Positions 11,294 through 21,317 of a DNA stretch of 64,000 nucleotides are shown here, piece after piece. The stretch comes from Isoetes taiwanensis. Lineage: Eukaryota; Streptophyta; Lycopodiopsida; Isoetales; Isoetaceae. How positions within the stretch are numbered: the first letter of the stretch is position 1; every line of letters begins with the position of its first letter. Both the position numbers and the translations under genes were made by a program. A model generated the notes under the pieces. The model saw only the letters and a program-made list of their open reading frames with translations. It searched no databases and was not told the DNA's origin. The stretch lies in the NCBI GenBank assembly GCA_021234155.1, contig JAJEKV010000102.1, positions 984,456 through 1,048,455 on the forward strand, given 5' to 3'.

Positions 11294-13040
11294 TCAACCA
11301 TTCAAATCATAGAAACAAACAAAAGCACAACAAATGGTGCAAGGGAGCTTATAAAGGAATCTTCTGCATGGCTCTTTAGACCTAGGGTGGGAAAAGCTTC
11401 CACCTTCCAGCGTTCTTGCCACTAGGGTTCTTACCAACTGCAAAAACTCCAACCACTTCGATGCTGTGACGACAATGAATAATAGGTTAGAGGATTGGGC
11501 AACACAACTAGCACTAGACATACAATGCAATGACAATGCAAGGACATCCAATGTACGTTGTTCAATATAGCTGTACCTATCAGTTCCTGGGAAAATTTTG
11601 AAAGCACGGCCATCTTCTAAGTGCCATGCACCATCTTGTTCAAGTGCCCGACAATCCTGAGAGAAAAATCATGATAAATACAAGTCATACATGCCAAAAC
11701 AATGTAATTAAGCAAAACAACAGCACTAAATTTCATTATATTACACATTGAAAGAATTTCATAGAAACGTTTACTTATTCTGTTAGATTATATGTGCCAT
11801 CTAAGAATCTTGGAACCTACATGTTGTCTCTCTAAACCAAGTAGGAACACACACGTCAATTCAAATGAGAGCTTAGCAACCATGCAAGCTGATATGGTCT
11901 ATGGGGTATGGGATAAAGCCTTGGAAAGGTTGGGGCCCATTGGATAACAATTTCCTTGAAGGATCCGCCCTTTTGGTGTATTGGTTACCACTAGAGGTGC
12001 TAGTGCATAACATTTGGTATCAGAGCCAAGGTTCAATTCCTCGTGGCAACATTGGTGTGTTCCACATGCTTAAGGGCGGATCCTTCAAGGAAATCGTTAT
12101 CCAATGGGCCCCAACCTTTCCAAGGCTTTATCGGGAAGATCCTTTAAGGAAATCGTTATTCAATGGGCCCCAACCTTTCCAAGCTTTATCCCATACCCCA
12201 TAGACCATATCACAAGCCAAAGGAGTATATACCATAATCAGATTTAAGAATGACCCAACTGATATGTAACAGCAGATTAATAGAGCAGCTTAGGAAGAAG
12301 CCAAGCTACAAATATTAAGGAGAATAAGCTTGCTATTGGAATAATACCATTATAAGTTCAACATGACACCAGACCAAATACATCAGCAAGAGCAGATGAA
12401 ATATTGATAATGGAAATTTAGATGCATGGATCAGAAAGCATTATTTATGGGTTCAGACTTGAAATATTATATACTAGCAAACTGATTCCCCAAATCAGTC
12501 GAGTAGGCACCACAAACTTGGTATAAATCCTGTATATATGTGGCCCATCGGCCAGAATTAAGAAGCAGTGAAATTTATGAGGGTTTGCACAGAATTATTT
12601 GGGACAACTAGGCACATAGCATAGCTGGCAATAAGCTTCTTAAGATATTTCATAAGCCCCACTTATGCATCACCAAAACCTGTAAAAGAATACAAGGCAA
12701 AACAACATGTTTGAATAGATAAGCATATTTAGATTAATGCCAAATAAATCTGATATGAAGGACTTCGTCTAATGGCGTTTTTGTACAGCTCCTCCATGTC
12801 ATGAAAACTTGAACCAGGTGTAAGCTGCATAACATTCATGACTGCTTCAACCTGCAATTTGGCAACATAAAACATACTGCAAAGAAATTTGCATCTCTAT
12901 CATTTATGATGCATATGTGATCATCCATATGTTGACAAGCAGTAAATAGTGAAGGCAAATAGTGCAAAGTCCATAACTTAAACATGCAGAAAATGATGGT
13001 ACCAACCTTTGCCCCAAACTGTCCAATGTTCACCTGAGAA
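11294..13040 (-). other. Exon-like remnants of an unrecognised multi-exon gene
   Basis: Three short stretches look like spliced coding exons on the complement. 11,656-11,577 has a good CTCAG acceptor and GT donor and reads a segment with GAWHLEDGRAFKIFPGTD. 13,033-13,007 is a 27-bp micro-exon (VNIGQFGAK) between AG and GT. 12,851 downward follows a TTGCAG acceptor and reads VEAVMNVMQLTPGSSFHDME, continuing to about 12,750 before a stop. The first two keep conserved-looking residues and plausible splice sites. I do not recognise the family. The foldback element at 11,891-12,210 lies between the pieces. It may be a live gene with long introns or a relic. Confidence 0.3.
11891..12210. mobile_element. 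Foldback repeat with a primer-binding-site-like loop
   Basis: The left arm 11,891-11,972 (GATATGGTCTATGG ... GGCGGATCC on the complement) is almost exactly the reverse complement of the right side 12,072-12,210. The right side contains the arm one and a half times: a ~50-bp block (TTCAAGGAAATCGTTATCCA ... CCTTTCCAAG) is tandemly duplicated. The loop holds GGTATCAGAGCCAAGGTTC near 12,014-12,032, matching the 3' end of initiator tRNA-Met in complement, the usual primer-binding site of plant LTR retrotransposons. No coding capacity. Confidence 0.75.
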
Positions 13041-14228
13041 AAAACGTTTTTAGGCAGAAAGATGACACCATGATAAGCAACACAATTCTCTTATGCTTTA
13101 CCAGAAAGAATGAATTCAAAGGTATTATAGTGGCCTTGTAAATGATTCCTGCATGTTGGTCGAATATGCGTTATACCCATGCATCACGACTTAAACTAGC
13201 ACACATATTCTGTTTTCACCGCCCAAAGAACTGAGATGGTAGATGTGGCAATAAATAAATTTGACAATCGATTCCAACAATAGACAAAAGGAAAAACAAC
13301 TTTTTAAAACTCAATTCCAACAAAAAGATCTCAGGTCAAGGACTCCAAAAGAATGGCGATAATGGCTGAAGTCGAAAACTAGACTACCCCTAGTGAAATG
13401 AAGGCGATGAAATATTGCATCATTCAAATCAGTACCGTAAGAAAACGAACTGATATGGTTCAAGCAATTTACATACACTAACTTACCTTTTGAATTAACA
13501 AGAGATAATACGGCTTCAGGCTTTCTACATCCACCCGTTGTATTTGCTATGGAAAATCCGGAAAAGAACATTAAACTCTAATAGATTCTAGAAAAATTGA
13601 ACAATGAACTTACTTAAATTCTAATAACCATGGAAACATCTGTTTGTCAAAGTCGTCCATTTGTCAAATGGTGCTTGTCCATTAATATAGGAAACTTATA
13701 TTTTCTATATGATGGAGGGTTTACAAACAGTATAAAGTTTGAAGTTTTATAGTTCGCCAAACTACATCCTACCAACCTCCAAACCATCCCTGCCACTGTC
13801 CATTCTCCACATAATTTCAAATATAATTTATGTCCTTTGGTGCTCATGAAATTGAAAAGTTGGTTTTCTATCAGAGTAGTGACTAATTATTATAACAAAT
13901 GTTGCTTTTTTTATGCTTAGTTATGCTTTTTACACACTAAATTGTTTTACATATAGTACCATGCAAATTTATCTTCACTCCATTTACTACAAATGCTCTC
14001 CTCCTCTTCCTTCCTCTTACAAAAAGTTATATGTCTTAAATTTAGGGTAATTTACGTTATGTTCTATATATTCCTACCGTGATATGAGATTTTTAAGTAA
14101 TTTCTTAAATAGTCTCCTTTTTACTAGTGCACCTACAATATTCATAACCTATTCAATGTCTAATGCTTTCGAACTGCAACTTCTAGATCATTTGAACATT
14201 CCTCCTACTCTATCACTAGGATCTCCGT
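12211..14228. other. Mostly non-coding
   Basis: Apart from the exon-like pieces at 12,750-13,033 I see nothing supportable. Frames at 13,311-13,571 and 13,647-13,847 on the complement show no domain. Confidence 0.4.
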
Positions 14229-14450
14229 CTGGGCGTTTGGTCTAGTGGTAACACACTAGTTCCTTAGCAATGTGGTCTCGAGTTCGAGACCGCCCAGAAT
14301 CGCACTCGGTACTGTTGGGGGTCAAATCCCAACAGACGCAATGTAAGGTGGTTGGGGGCAGGGCCCAACTAAGCAATGTAGTGTGGTGTGTGGTCACATG
14401 TCCAATTGGATGCTGCCTAGTGGCGTGACGTTAAAACTACTATCTATCTA
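14229..14450 (+). mobile_element. tRNA-derived SINE
   Basis: The head is tRNA-like: GGGCGTTTGGTCTAGTGGTA carries a pol III A box, and GAGTTCGAGACC at 14,280-14,291 is a B box, closed by CGCCC pairing with the leading GGGCG. The body ends in GGCGTGACGTTAAAA followed by a short (CTAT)n tail. The same 3' body (TCACATGTCC, GTGGCGTGACGTTAAAA) recurs on the other strand at 21,335-21,380, showing a dispersed family. Nothing suggests it is a functional tRNA: the anticodon stem is absent. Confidence 0.8.
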
Positions 14451-14973
14451 CCTATTTTCCATCTTTCTTTCTCCATCCAATCTATCTATCTATCTAATCC
14501 TTTACCTCAACCCTGCATTTCTGCTAGTTTCTTGTGTTTTAGGCTTGAAATTTCAGTAATTTAACAGAATTAAGAGCATTATACTATGGAATAATGTCTT
14601 CATATAATTCTGTGGATCAGCTGCAATGTTGATCTATTTTATCAAAAATATTGTGGATTAATCCCTTTTTTTATTACTTTTGTTGATCTATTTTATCTTC
14701 TTCTTATTGTTTAAATTAGTTTTTGCCACCATCTGCGTCAGCATCTTCATACAAGCAATAGGAAGCAATCTTTATTTCTAGGTCGTAGTAAATAAGTATA
14801 ACTTTCCTCGTGCTAATTGCTGAATCAATAGCTTCTGCTAAACTGCGTTTCCATTATATGATCCCACGGATACAGTTGATCGCACTTGAGGTTAATGTGA
14901 GTCGATATATTGTGGATGATAATCATGAGATAAAAGCACACCAAGGATATCAACAAGTTTATTTTCATGCCTG

Positions 14974-15561
14974 ATGACATATATATTAGCTAATGCGCCG
15001 GCTTTGGAACAAGTTGAGAACAAGGGTGAGATGAACGAAGCCATTGTTCAACTGGGCTACAATGACCACTTCAGTAAAAATTGCCTCCATTGTATAAGGC
15101 GCCTAAGTTTTGAAGATTATTGCAAGGTCGTCCAGGAAGTTTTAAATGGGTACATTTACATCAATGTCGCTTCAGACTATAAAGATGGCAAATTCTTCAA
15201 GACAAAGACTCAAATCCTCGGCATAATTGCTTATCTAAAGGAGATATATGACATCATATGCAGCATCAATTGCACTTGGACTTCATAACTTTCATGATCC
15301 CAGAGCTGTATCCGAAGAGTTTGATGATGTTACCCTAATACCATGCGGTGTTTTAACACTTTGATAACACAAGAACTTCGAAGAAGTATGGGCAAGTATT
15401 TGCAAGGACTAATTATAATGAATGGTTTTTATCATCTACAAAGATCAATAGTATGGGACTTGAACAAAGTGAACAACAAAAGTATTACTGTCAGGATTAA
15501 AAACCCCTCGTCTCGAACTACATATTCTGGATGGTGCACCTTGGACTACCTCGATAGTTAG
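14974..15561 (+). other. Unrecognised open frames
   Basis: Two consecutive open frames (14,974-15,288, 104 residues; 15,343-15,561, 72 residues) have protein-like composition, for example GEMNEAIVQLGYNDHFSKNC, but no motif I can name. They differ in frame, so at least one frameshift or an intron separates them. They could be a gene relic or chance. Confidence 0.2.
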
Positions 15562-17223
15562 GTCCGTCGATCCTATGGCCTAGATCGTATGTTGAGGCCA
15601 TTGAGCACCTTCCGTTTTAATTATTTTATCTTTTAAAATGGGATTGTGTTGAATTTTGTGCCAGGAACGACGCAAGGAAAGTCGTATGTGGCGTTCTCTA
15701 ATTTTTTTTTCCTTCTGCATTTGGTCTTCCCCTCCCCTACATGTTCAACTTCGAACGGGAAGGGAAGGAGAGGGGCAATGGGTCTGGCAATAGCCGGGGC
15801 TCCTCTGGAGTCTGACATCTGCGGCTTGCTAATCAAGGAATCTCTGCCTCATATATTTTTCTGCCAATTCTAGAAACCTGAGGAGATTGGATCTGTGTCC
15901 ATGATCTTACTTTCTTTTTTGTATTGTGCACATTTCTAATATCTCTTCTGTTGTCTTGCGTGCTTTCTGGCAGAGAACAACCAAGTATTTACTCCTGAAG
16001 TTTGCACGATTCTTGTGTAGCCATAGCACATGGTATTAGAAACAAAGATTGTAAATAGAAACAACAGCTCAAGTATGTTAAAGCCAGTGGAAGTAGTGGT
16101 TGAGGAGAAGCATTATTTTAATATCATCTTGGAGCTGGAAAGGGCATTGGTGCAAGGTAGAAGCTATCTAGAATGGTTTTGTTGTTTCTTTTTTTGTCTA
16201 TGTGCTTTCAAGAGTTGTGCTTTCGAAACATGCAAGAATCGGTCTGCAAGAATCCAAGTATGTTCTGTGGCTACGCAAGTTTACGTTCATTGTTTAGGTG
16301 CCAGTTTACTGGATTTCGCCACAACACATTCCTGTTTTGTTGTCTGTCTCCTCTGGCTCTATTAGTTTCCTTCTCCATTTCACCATCATTTTTTGGGGTA
16401 AATCAGTGTTGCTCATAGTAGCAATATTAATCTTATCGTTGATGGGTGCTCTAGTCAATTCCCAGCCATTAGATAGGGGAATATTCCGAGGGATATGCCC
16501 TCTAGTGCGATCCCATCCCTACACCTCATCGGGAGATGGGGTCAAACGCTGATGTGGCTCTATTCTTAAGGGGCCGTTGACATCCATTGCAAGGGATTTT
16601 GATGTCAATTGACTTCAAATTAGCAACTGCCACTATTCCAGGCACCAAAGCAGGGGCGGCTCCTCCAAGGTTTCTCCCACAAGCTTCCCTGATACAGTGG
16701 CGAAGCAGGCCAACAGTTTGGGAGCCGTCAAATCAAGGCTTCTTGATCATCTGCAAAGACAATGGACAAACAAACCGGGGGATTTGAACCCCCTGCCACC
16801 GCATTTTCGCATCCTCTTTTTAACTCTCATGTCTGATCATGCAGACAATGAGCAGCCATAACAGAAAGTACCTAAGTTTCATTGACTTTGCACACGGAAT
16901 TGCTAATGCACAAAGTGGATGAGTTCAGATTACATACCCTTTACCTATCACCGAAGAGCAAGAAGAAGCCAGGGCATGTAAATTCGCCACTGTATAGCAG
17001 TGAATAGAAATTGAATAAAAAGAAAGCGAGCACAGCCATACCATTGCAGCAGCAGATAATTCTGCATGGAGCCCAAATTAGAACACAGAAATAGCCATGC
17101 ATCTTAAAATAGAAAAGAGTGCAAGAAAAGCCTTTCGTGTGTGGCACGACATACCTGAGCCAAGCGTCCACAGCCACCATAGAAGCCTGAAGCAGAATTC
17201 CACCTGGAATGAGGACACAGACT
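15562..17223. other. Unassigned repeat-like sequence
   Basis: No coding region recognised. Complement of 16,775-16,800 contains CAGGGGGTTCAAATCCCCC, a tRNA T-arm-like hairpin that recurs at 17,224-17,240. Positions 16,020-16,045 (ACATGGTATTAGAAAC) weakly resemble an LTR end plus primer-binding site but no element can be followed from it. Confidence 0.3.
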
Positions 17224-17284
17224 GGGGGATTCGAACCCCCTGCGCACTGCGCAACTCCAAGCAATCTGCCCGCCCTTAAAGGGC
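17224..17284. repeat. Cluster of three small palindromes downstream of the HUH endonuclease gene
   Basis: GGGGGATTCGAACCCCC (17,224-17,240), TGCGCACTGCGCA (17,241-17,253) and GCCCTTAAAGGGC (17,272-17,284) are each able to fold into a short hairpin, all within 61 bp and about 260 bp beyond the 3' end of the minus-strand element genes. The first also looks like a tRNA T-arm in complement. HUH transposons often use terminal hairpins, so this could be an element end; that is inference. Confidence 0.5.
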
Positions 17285-17542
17285 AGGGGCTATTCCCATG
17301 CACATGCACATGCAATCACACCATGTTTTCCCTTAAGTTTTTTAAGTTTTTCAGTTCTTTTTTCCACATTGAATGCCATGAAGCCACACAAACACAGAAA
17401 TCTGGTTTTTCCAAACAAACAGAAGCTTTTTTTGGCTGACCTGCAGTCCATTTGCACATCCATTTTCCATTTTTTAGTTCCTTTTCTGATGCATAACACC
17501 TGCCACACAAAAGCAACACAATAAGCAAGCAAAGCACACTGT

Positions 17543-18071
17543 CTAGTTGTTGTTCATAACAGCATTGTGGCGCCTGGTTAAAGCGTCAATACGGCGCAAC
17601 TCCCTGAGAAGAAGAGCCCGTGCGAGGTTCATATGCGCCCGCATATGCTGGCGCTCATCTGTGGTGACCTCCACCTCTTCCCACTCCATGTGGGAGATGG
17701 CCTCTTCCAATGCTGCAAAGAGGCGCCCAAGCTGCATCCTAAACAATCTGACGGAGGCAGCCACAGACTCAGCCAGGGTGTTGATGTTAACAATGCTTGA
17801 CACAACATCCAGAGCAACCTGCACACGCTCCCTGTTCGGAGAGAAGGCAACAGGAGAGGGCACAGCATTGTGAATCACATCATGCACACTTGGCCCGGGA
17901 GCAGGAGGCCTGTGAGGAGGGGAAGATGGGGCCTCCTCATCACTTTCAATGTTAATGACGGCATCAGCTGGCCTCACCCCAACAACTGCAAGGGGACTGC
18001 TGCTAACAGCAGCCCCATTCCCAATCTCCATCCCTATAGTCCCACCAGCACGATCCATCTCTATTCCAGGC
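17543..18071 (-). CDS. Second ORF or C-terminal exon of the replitron-like element
   Basis: A frame open from about 18,157 to the stop at 17,543 becomes convincing from MPGIEMDRAGG (start at about 18,071). It has an acidic, proline-rich linker (INIESDEE, then SSPPHRPPAPGPS) and a C-terminal helical region rich in Arg and Glu ending RRIDALTRRHNAVMNNN. No catalytic motif is visible. It lies on the same strand just downstream of the HUH endonuclease frame. The gap between them looks intron-like (GT at about 18,164, CTTTCTTTGCAG ending about 18,078), but the phases do not match by one base, so either a frameshift exists or this is a separate ORF. Function unknown; DNA or protein binding through the helical tail is conceivable. 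Confidence 0.45.
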
Positions 18072-18153
18072 ATAATAACTGCAAAGAAAGATGCAAAATC
18101 AAAACAAACAAACAAACACATATGTACAAAACCTGCAGGCAGCCCCCTACAAG

Positions 18154-19471
18154 TCACCCAATTGCCATTGTGTAATCCGTGGTGTCAAGAGGTATGAAGT
18201 CAGTGCCAGGCATGTCCCCGACAGCCTCGGGTCTGAATTCAGCATCCTCCCCTTCCACAAAATTCTCATCCATGTCTCCAGGCGTGGCAGCCTCATCCCA
18301 GTATCTTTTCCTACCCTTCCCAATCCGCTGAATGGGCTCCATCCCAGCCGGGATCCCATATAGCACACATATAACATCGCTTGGCAAAGCCACTCTGGGG
18401 TTCAGTGTTAGGTGTCAGGCGGCCTTGACCCTATGCTCAGATATAAAGGCAGTGTTAGAAGGAAGGATCCAGCTAGTAGACAACACAAATTTACCGGTTC
18501 TAAGCATCCTAATGATGGTGTATACAAGGCTAGAGCTCAGATGCCTTCCACCATGATAGTTTACAAAATGAAGAGCCCTTCCCAAGAGGTTCCTGTTATC
18601 CAGAACTACCACATGCTTAATGTCCCCTGCACCATACAGCAAGTACAGGTCCTTCCCCATCTCCAATTGGCGCTCGGAAACATTCTTTGTGTGCAGCTTG
18701 AAGTGGGGCTTCCCCATATCCTTCATGCAATACCCTATTAGCCCCTCAAAACAATGGAGCTTCGTATTTCTTAATGCCTTGCAAACAAGAACAACCCCCA
18801 CAGGCTTCTTAGCTCCCCACCCAAATCTGCGCTTCATTGGCCAAATTGACTACTCTAGGGGACTTCAGAGCAAGCCTAAAGACACATTGGTAATGCAGGT
18901 GGTCTAGGTCACTCCCCCTCTCCGCTGCAACAGCACCTGACACACAATCCTCCTGACAGAATTTAATCAGCATGTCATAGAACTCTGGGGGTGCATCCTT
19001 GCCTGCCACACCCAGGGTAACACTGACGTCTATGAGGCCTATGCCTTCATCCTCAAGGCCATCTCTGCATGCCTCTACAGCAGACCTGCCAGAAGAAGAC
19101 TCTGGCTGCCCATTCCTGCCTGCCCGCCCTGCTCTTCTAGCATCCCTCCTCATGGAAAGAAAACAAACAGAAGAACAAATAACAGAAGGGAATGAAGCTA
19201 ACCTGGTTAATATACGCAAGGCGCCTCCAAGGTGACGATTTATACAGAGAAATCTGGCCGGATTCCCCATCTTATCCATGAGCACGTCGCCAGGAATGGC
19301 AACCGTGGCCTTCCAAACATAGCGCCCCCAGCTGGTTGGGCACATCCGCGAATACGGTCTGCCCACTAAACCTAACCATTGCTCAATGCACCCGAAATGA
19401 ACAACAGTCGAAAATGGCAAAGATTCCCTTACGCCCAATTCATGTACACTTTTCCATACAATACACCCCAA
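18154..19471 (-). pseudogene. HUH endonuclease (Rep) of a replitron-like DNA transposon, broken
   Basis: The protein carries the three motifs of rolling-circle-type Rep nucleases in the right order. Motif I-like IDVSVTLGVAG is followed about 40 residues on by ERGSDLDHLHYQ, with the metal-binding His-Leu-His at 18,901-18,893. After a frame change comes GLIGYCMKDMGKPHF, where YCMK (18,732-18,721) is a Tyr-x-x-Lys motif III. Next follow DLYLLYGAG and an Arg-rich stretch ending PSDVICVLYGIP. This order and the YCxKD signature match what I know of replitron Rep proteins of green algae; no helicase is present, which argues against a Helitron. Two breaks: a frameshift between about 18,845 and 18,809, and one in-frame TGA at 18,415-18,417. 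A 54-bp intron-like gap may lie at 19,202-19,149. All catalytic residues survive. Confidence 0.65.
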
Positions 19472-20383
19472 TAACCATTACAACCTTATGTTACAAACAT
19501 ACCCTTTTATGAACTAGCAAACTATATAGGACAAAGCAAGCATCGAACGTCTTTTTCTTCAGGACGCCACAAGCATCGAATGGTTTTTTTCTTCCGAGGA
19601 ATCCTTGGACCAGGTACAGCCCTAACACCCCCAATTTTGCGATGTACAATAGCTTCAAGGATCAAGAGTTTTATTTGCTTATCTAGTCTATTGCATTTAT
19701 TTCTAGATTTATATTCACCAATCGGAATCTTTTTCCTCATCATTGCAACTTCTCTAAACTTTACTAAGCCATGATTTGATCCTTCAAATGTAGAAAAATA
19801 TCTTATAACTAAGGCTCCAGCATGGCACCACTTTGTACGAAAGAAATACATTCTTATATCTACACACATAATTATAGTTCAGGTAGATTGAAAGAACTTA
19901 CAATTGCAAAAAAGTAAGTAACGAGATATGCAGAGTGAAGATAACAACAAAATCCCCAACACACAGATTTAGTCACCTCTGTGTTTGTGGTTGCAACTTT
20001 AAAAGCAGCCTCAATCCCAACCTTGCAGAATGCTTGTACAGCATTAGAAAGGCTAGAATTACATACATACGACATACCTACAGATTAGATTCTCTTTATC
20101 TAATAGAGAATGCATCTGAAACATATGGAAAACCCCTCAAAATAGATTTTGCATACCCCTAGATATAAGAAGCAAGACTAAAATAAGCTGAGACCACGTG
20201 CTAGCAGGACTGGCAGGATTTAATCCAATGGGGCAAGACTTAGCCACATGAATGTATAAAGGGGGCATATACTTAAGCTAAAACCATGTCTGAATTAACT
20301 TTAACAGACAGTTCTACAAGGGAGTCGAGAAATATTGTAGCATCAGATGTAATAAAGCAGACAAAGCAAACAACGAAGATCTG
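19472..20383. other. No gene recognised
   Basis: A 115-residue frame on the complement (19,869-19,522) has no motif I recognise. The remainder is AT-rich. One terminus of the HUH element should lie in or near this stretch but I cannot identify it. Confidence 0.35.
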
Positions 20384-20982
20384 CGTTTTGTTTCTTTTTT
20401 TTTTTGAAGAACTGTGTCATCAATATATTAAAAGAATAGTAATGTTACAAAGCAAATGAGGAGGAAGGAGAACTGCCCCAAAGAGATAGCGATACCTCGA
20501 CACTCCACAATAAACTCACAGAAAAAATGCAACTCTACTACTGTACAAACCGACCATCACCATCTACAACACCCAAGAAGTCCCGCCAAATGGCAAACTT
20601 CCGATCTACTACTCCCGGGAACACCAGAAAGCTTTGAAATAGCTTGTACCTGAGTCGAGGAATCGAGAGGGCCGCAGGTGAATCCCCCGAAAGATCCACA
20701 ACCGCCGCTTCCCAAATCAGCCACACCAACCAAGCCACGCCTGAATGCAAGGCTTGCTGCCATAAGCGGCCAAGCACCAGGATACACATGAAGCGGCAAG
20801 CTGGCGGCTAGTCAATCTCACGAAGCAGGCCCTAACCCAATCCCGGGCAACAAGTGAGGGCATAGAACTAGACAATGCTCCACGGTCTCACGATGAAGGC
20901 CACAACAAGGGCAGAGAGGGCTCACACGCAGCCTAAACCGACTCACAAGGGCATTCACCCTGATACAAACGTTTTGTTTCTT
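20384..20982 (-). mobile_element. 5'-truncated LINE with target-site duplication
   Basis: CGTTTTGTTTCTT occurs at 20,384-20,396 and again at 20,970-20,982, a 13-bp target-site duplication. Between them, read on the complement, is the 3' end of a LINE: a zinc-binding RT-associated motif (SPLCPCCGLHRETVEHCLVL) near 20,900, a degenerate tail of ORF2, then the 3' untranslated region and an A-rich tail adjoining the left duplication. Length without duplications is 573 bp, so this is a typical truncated target-primed insertion. Confidence 0.85.
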
Positions 20983-21317
20983 CAACAGATAAAACTGGGA
21001 TTTTTAAGTTGTGTAGTTTTGAAGGAATGGGCATTGAAGGAAGAGGGACGGAAGAAGAGGATAACAAAGATATCCTTTGCCGAACTCACTTACTGCAAAT
21101 ATATCTCCTCAAACATACTCTGAAAATACTCTTTGGATAAATGAAACCCTGAACAAAAATGCTGGAAGAAATAGAGGATCTAACGACGTTTTTTTTCGTA
21201 AATCCCTAACATTTTTTTAATGCATATAAGCCATATTTTCAGATCATGGCCATGGCAGGGCCAGAATTGGACAAACAGATTTCTAATTGCTACTATTAAG
21301 TAAGGAAAAAATTGAAA

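Noticed and set aside
14231-14295. Possible functional tRNA gene
   Set aside because: A and B boxes and closing stem are present, but there is no anticodon arm and the unit continues into a SINE body with a tail.
16020-16170. Copia LTR end, primer-binding site and gag start
   Set aside because: TGGTATTAGAAAC is a poor match to the initiator tRNA site and no following retrotransposon domain is found.
17205-17285. tRNA on the complement (GGGGGTTCGAATCCCCC T-arm)
   Set aside because: Only the T-arm is convincing; the acceptor and anticodon stems cannot be formed. The same motif at 16,781-16,797 is likewise isolated.
18154-19471. Helitron or geminivirus-like Rep insertion
   Set aside because: No helicase or P-loop motif is present, and the HLHYQ / YCMK signature with flanking text fits replitron Rep better.
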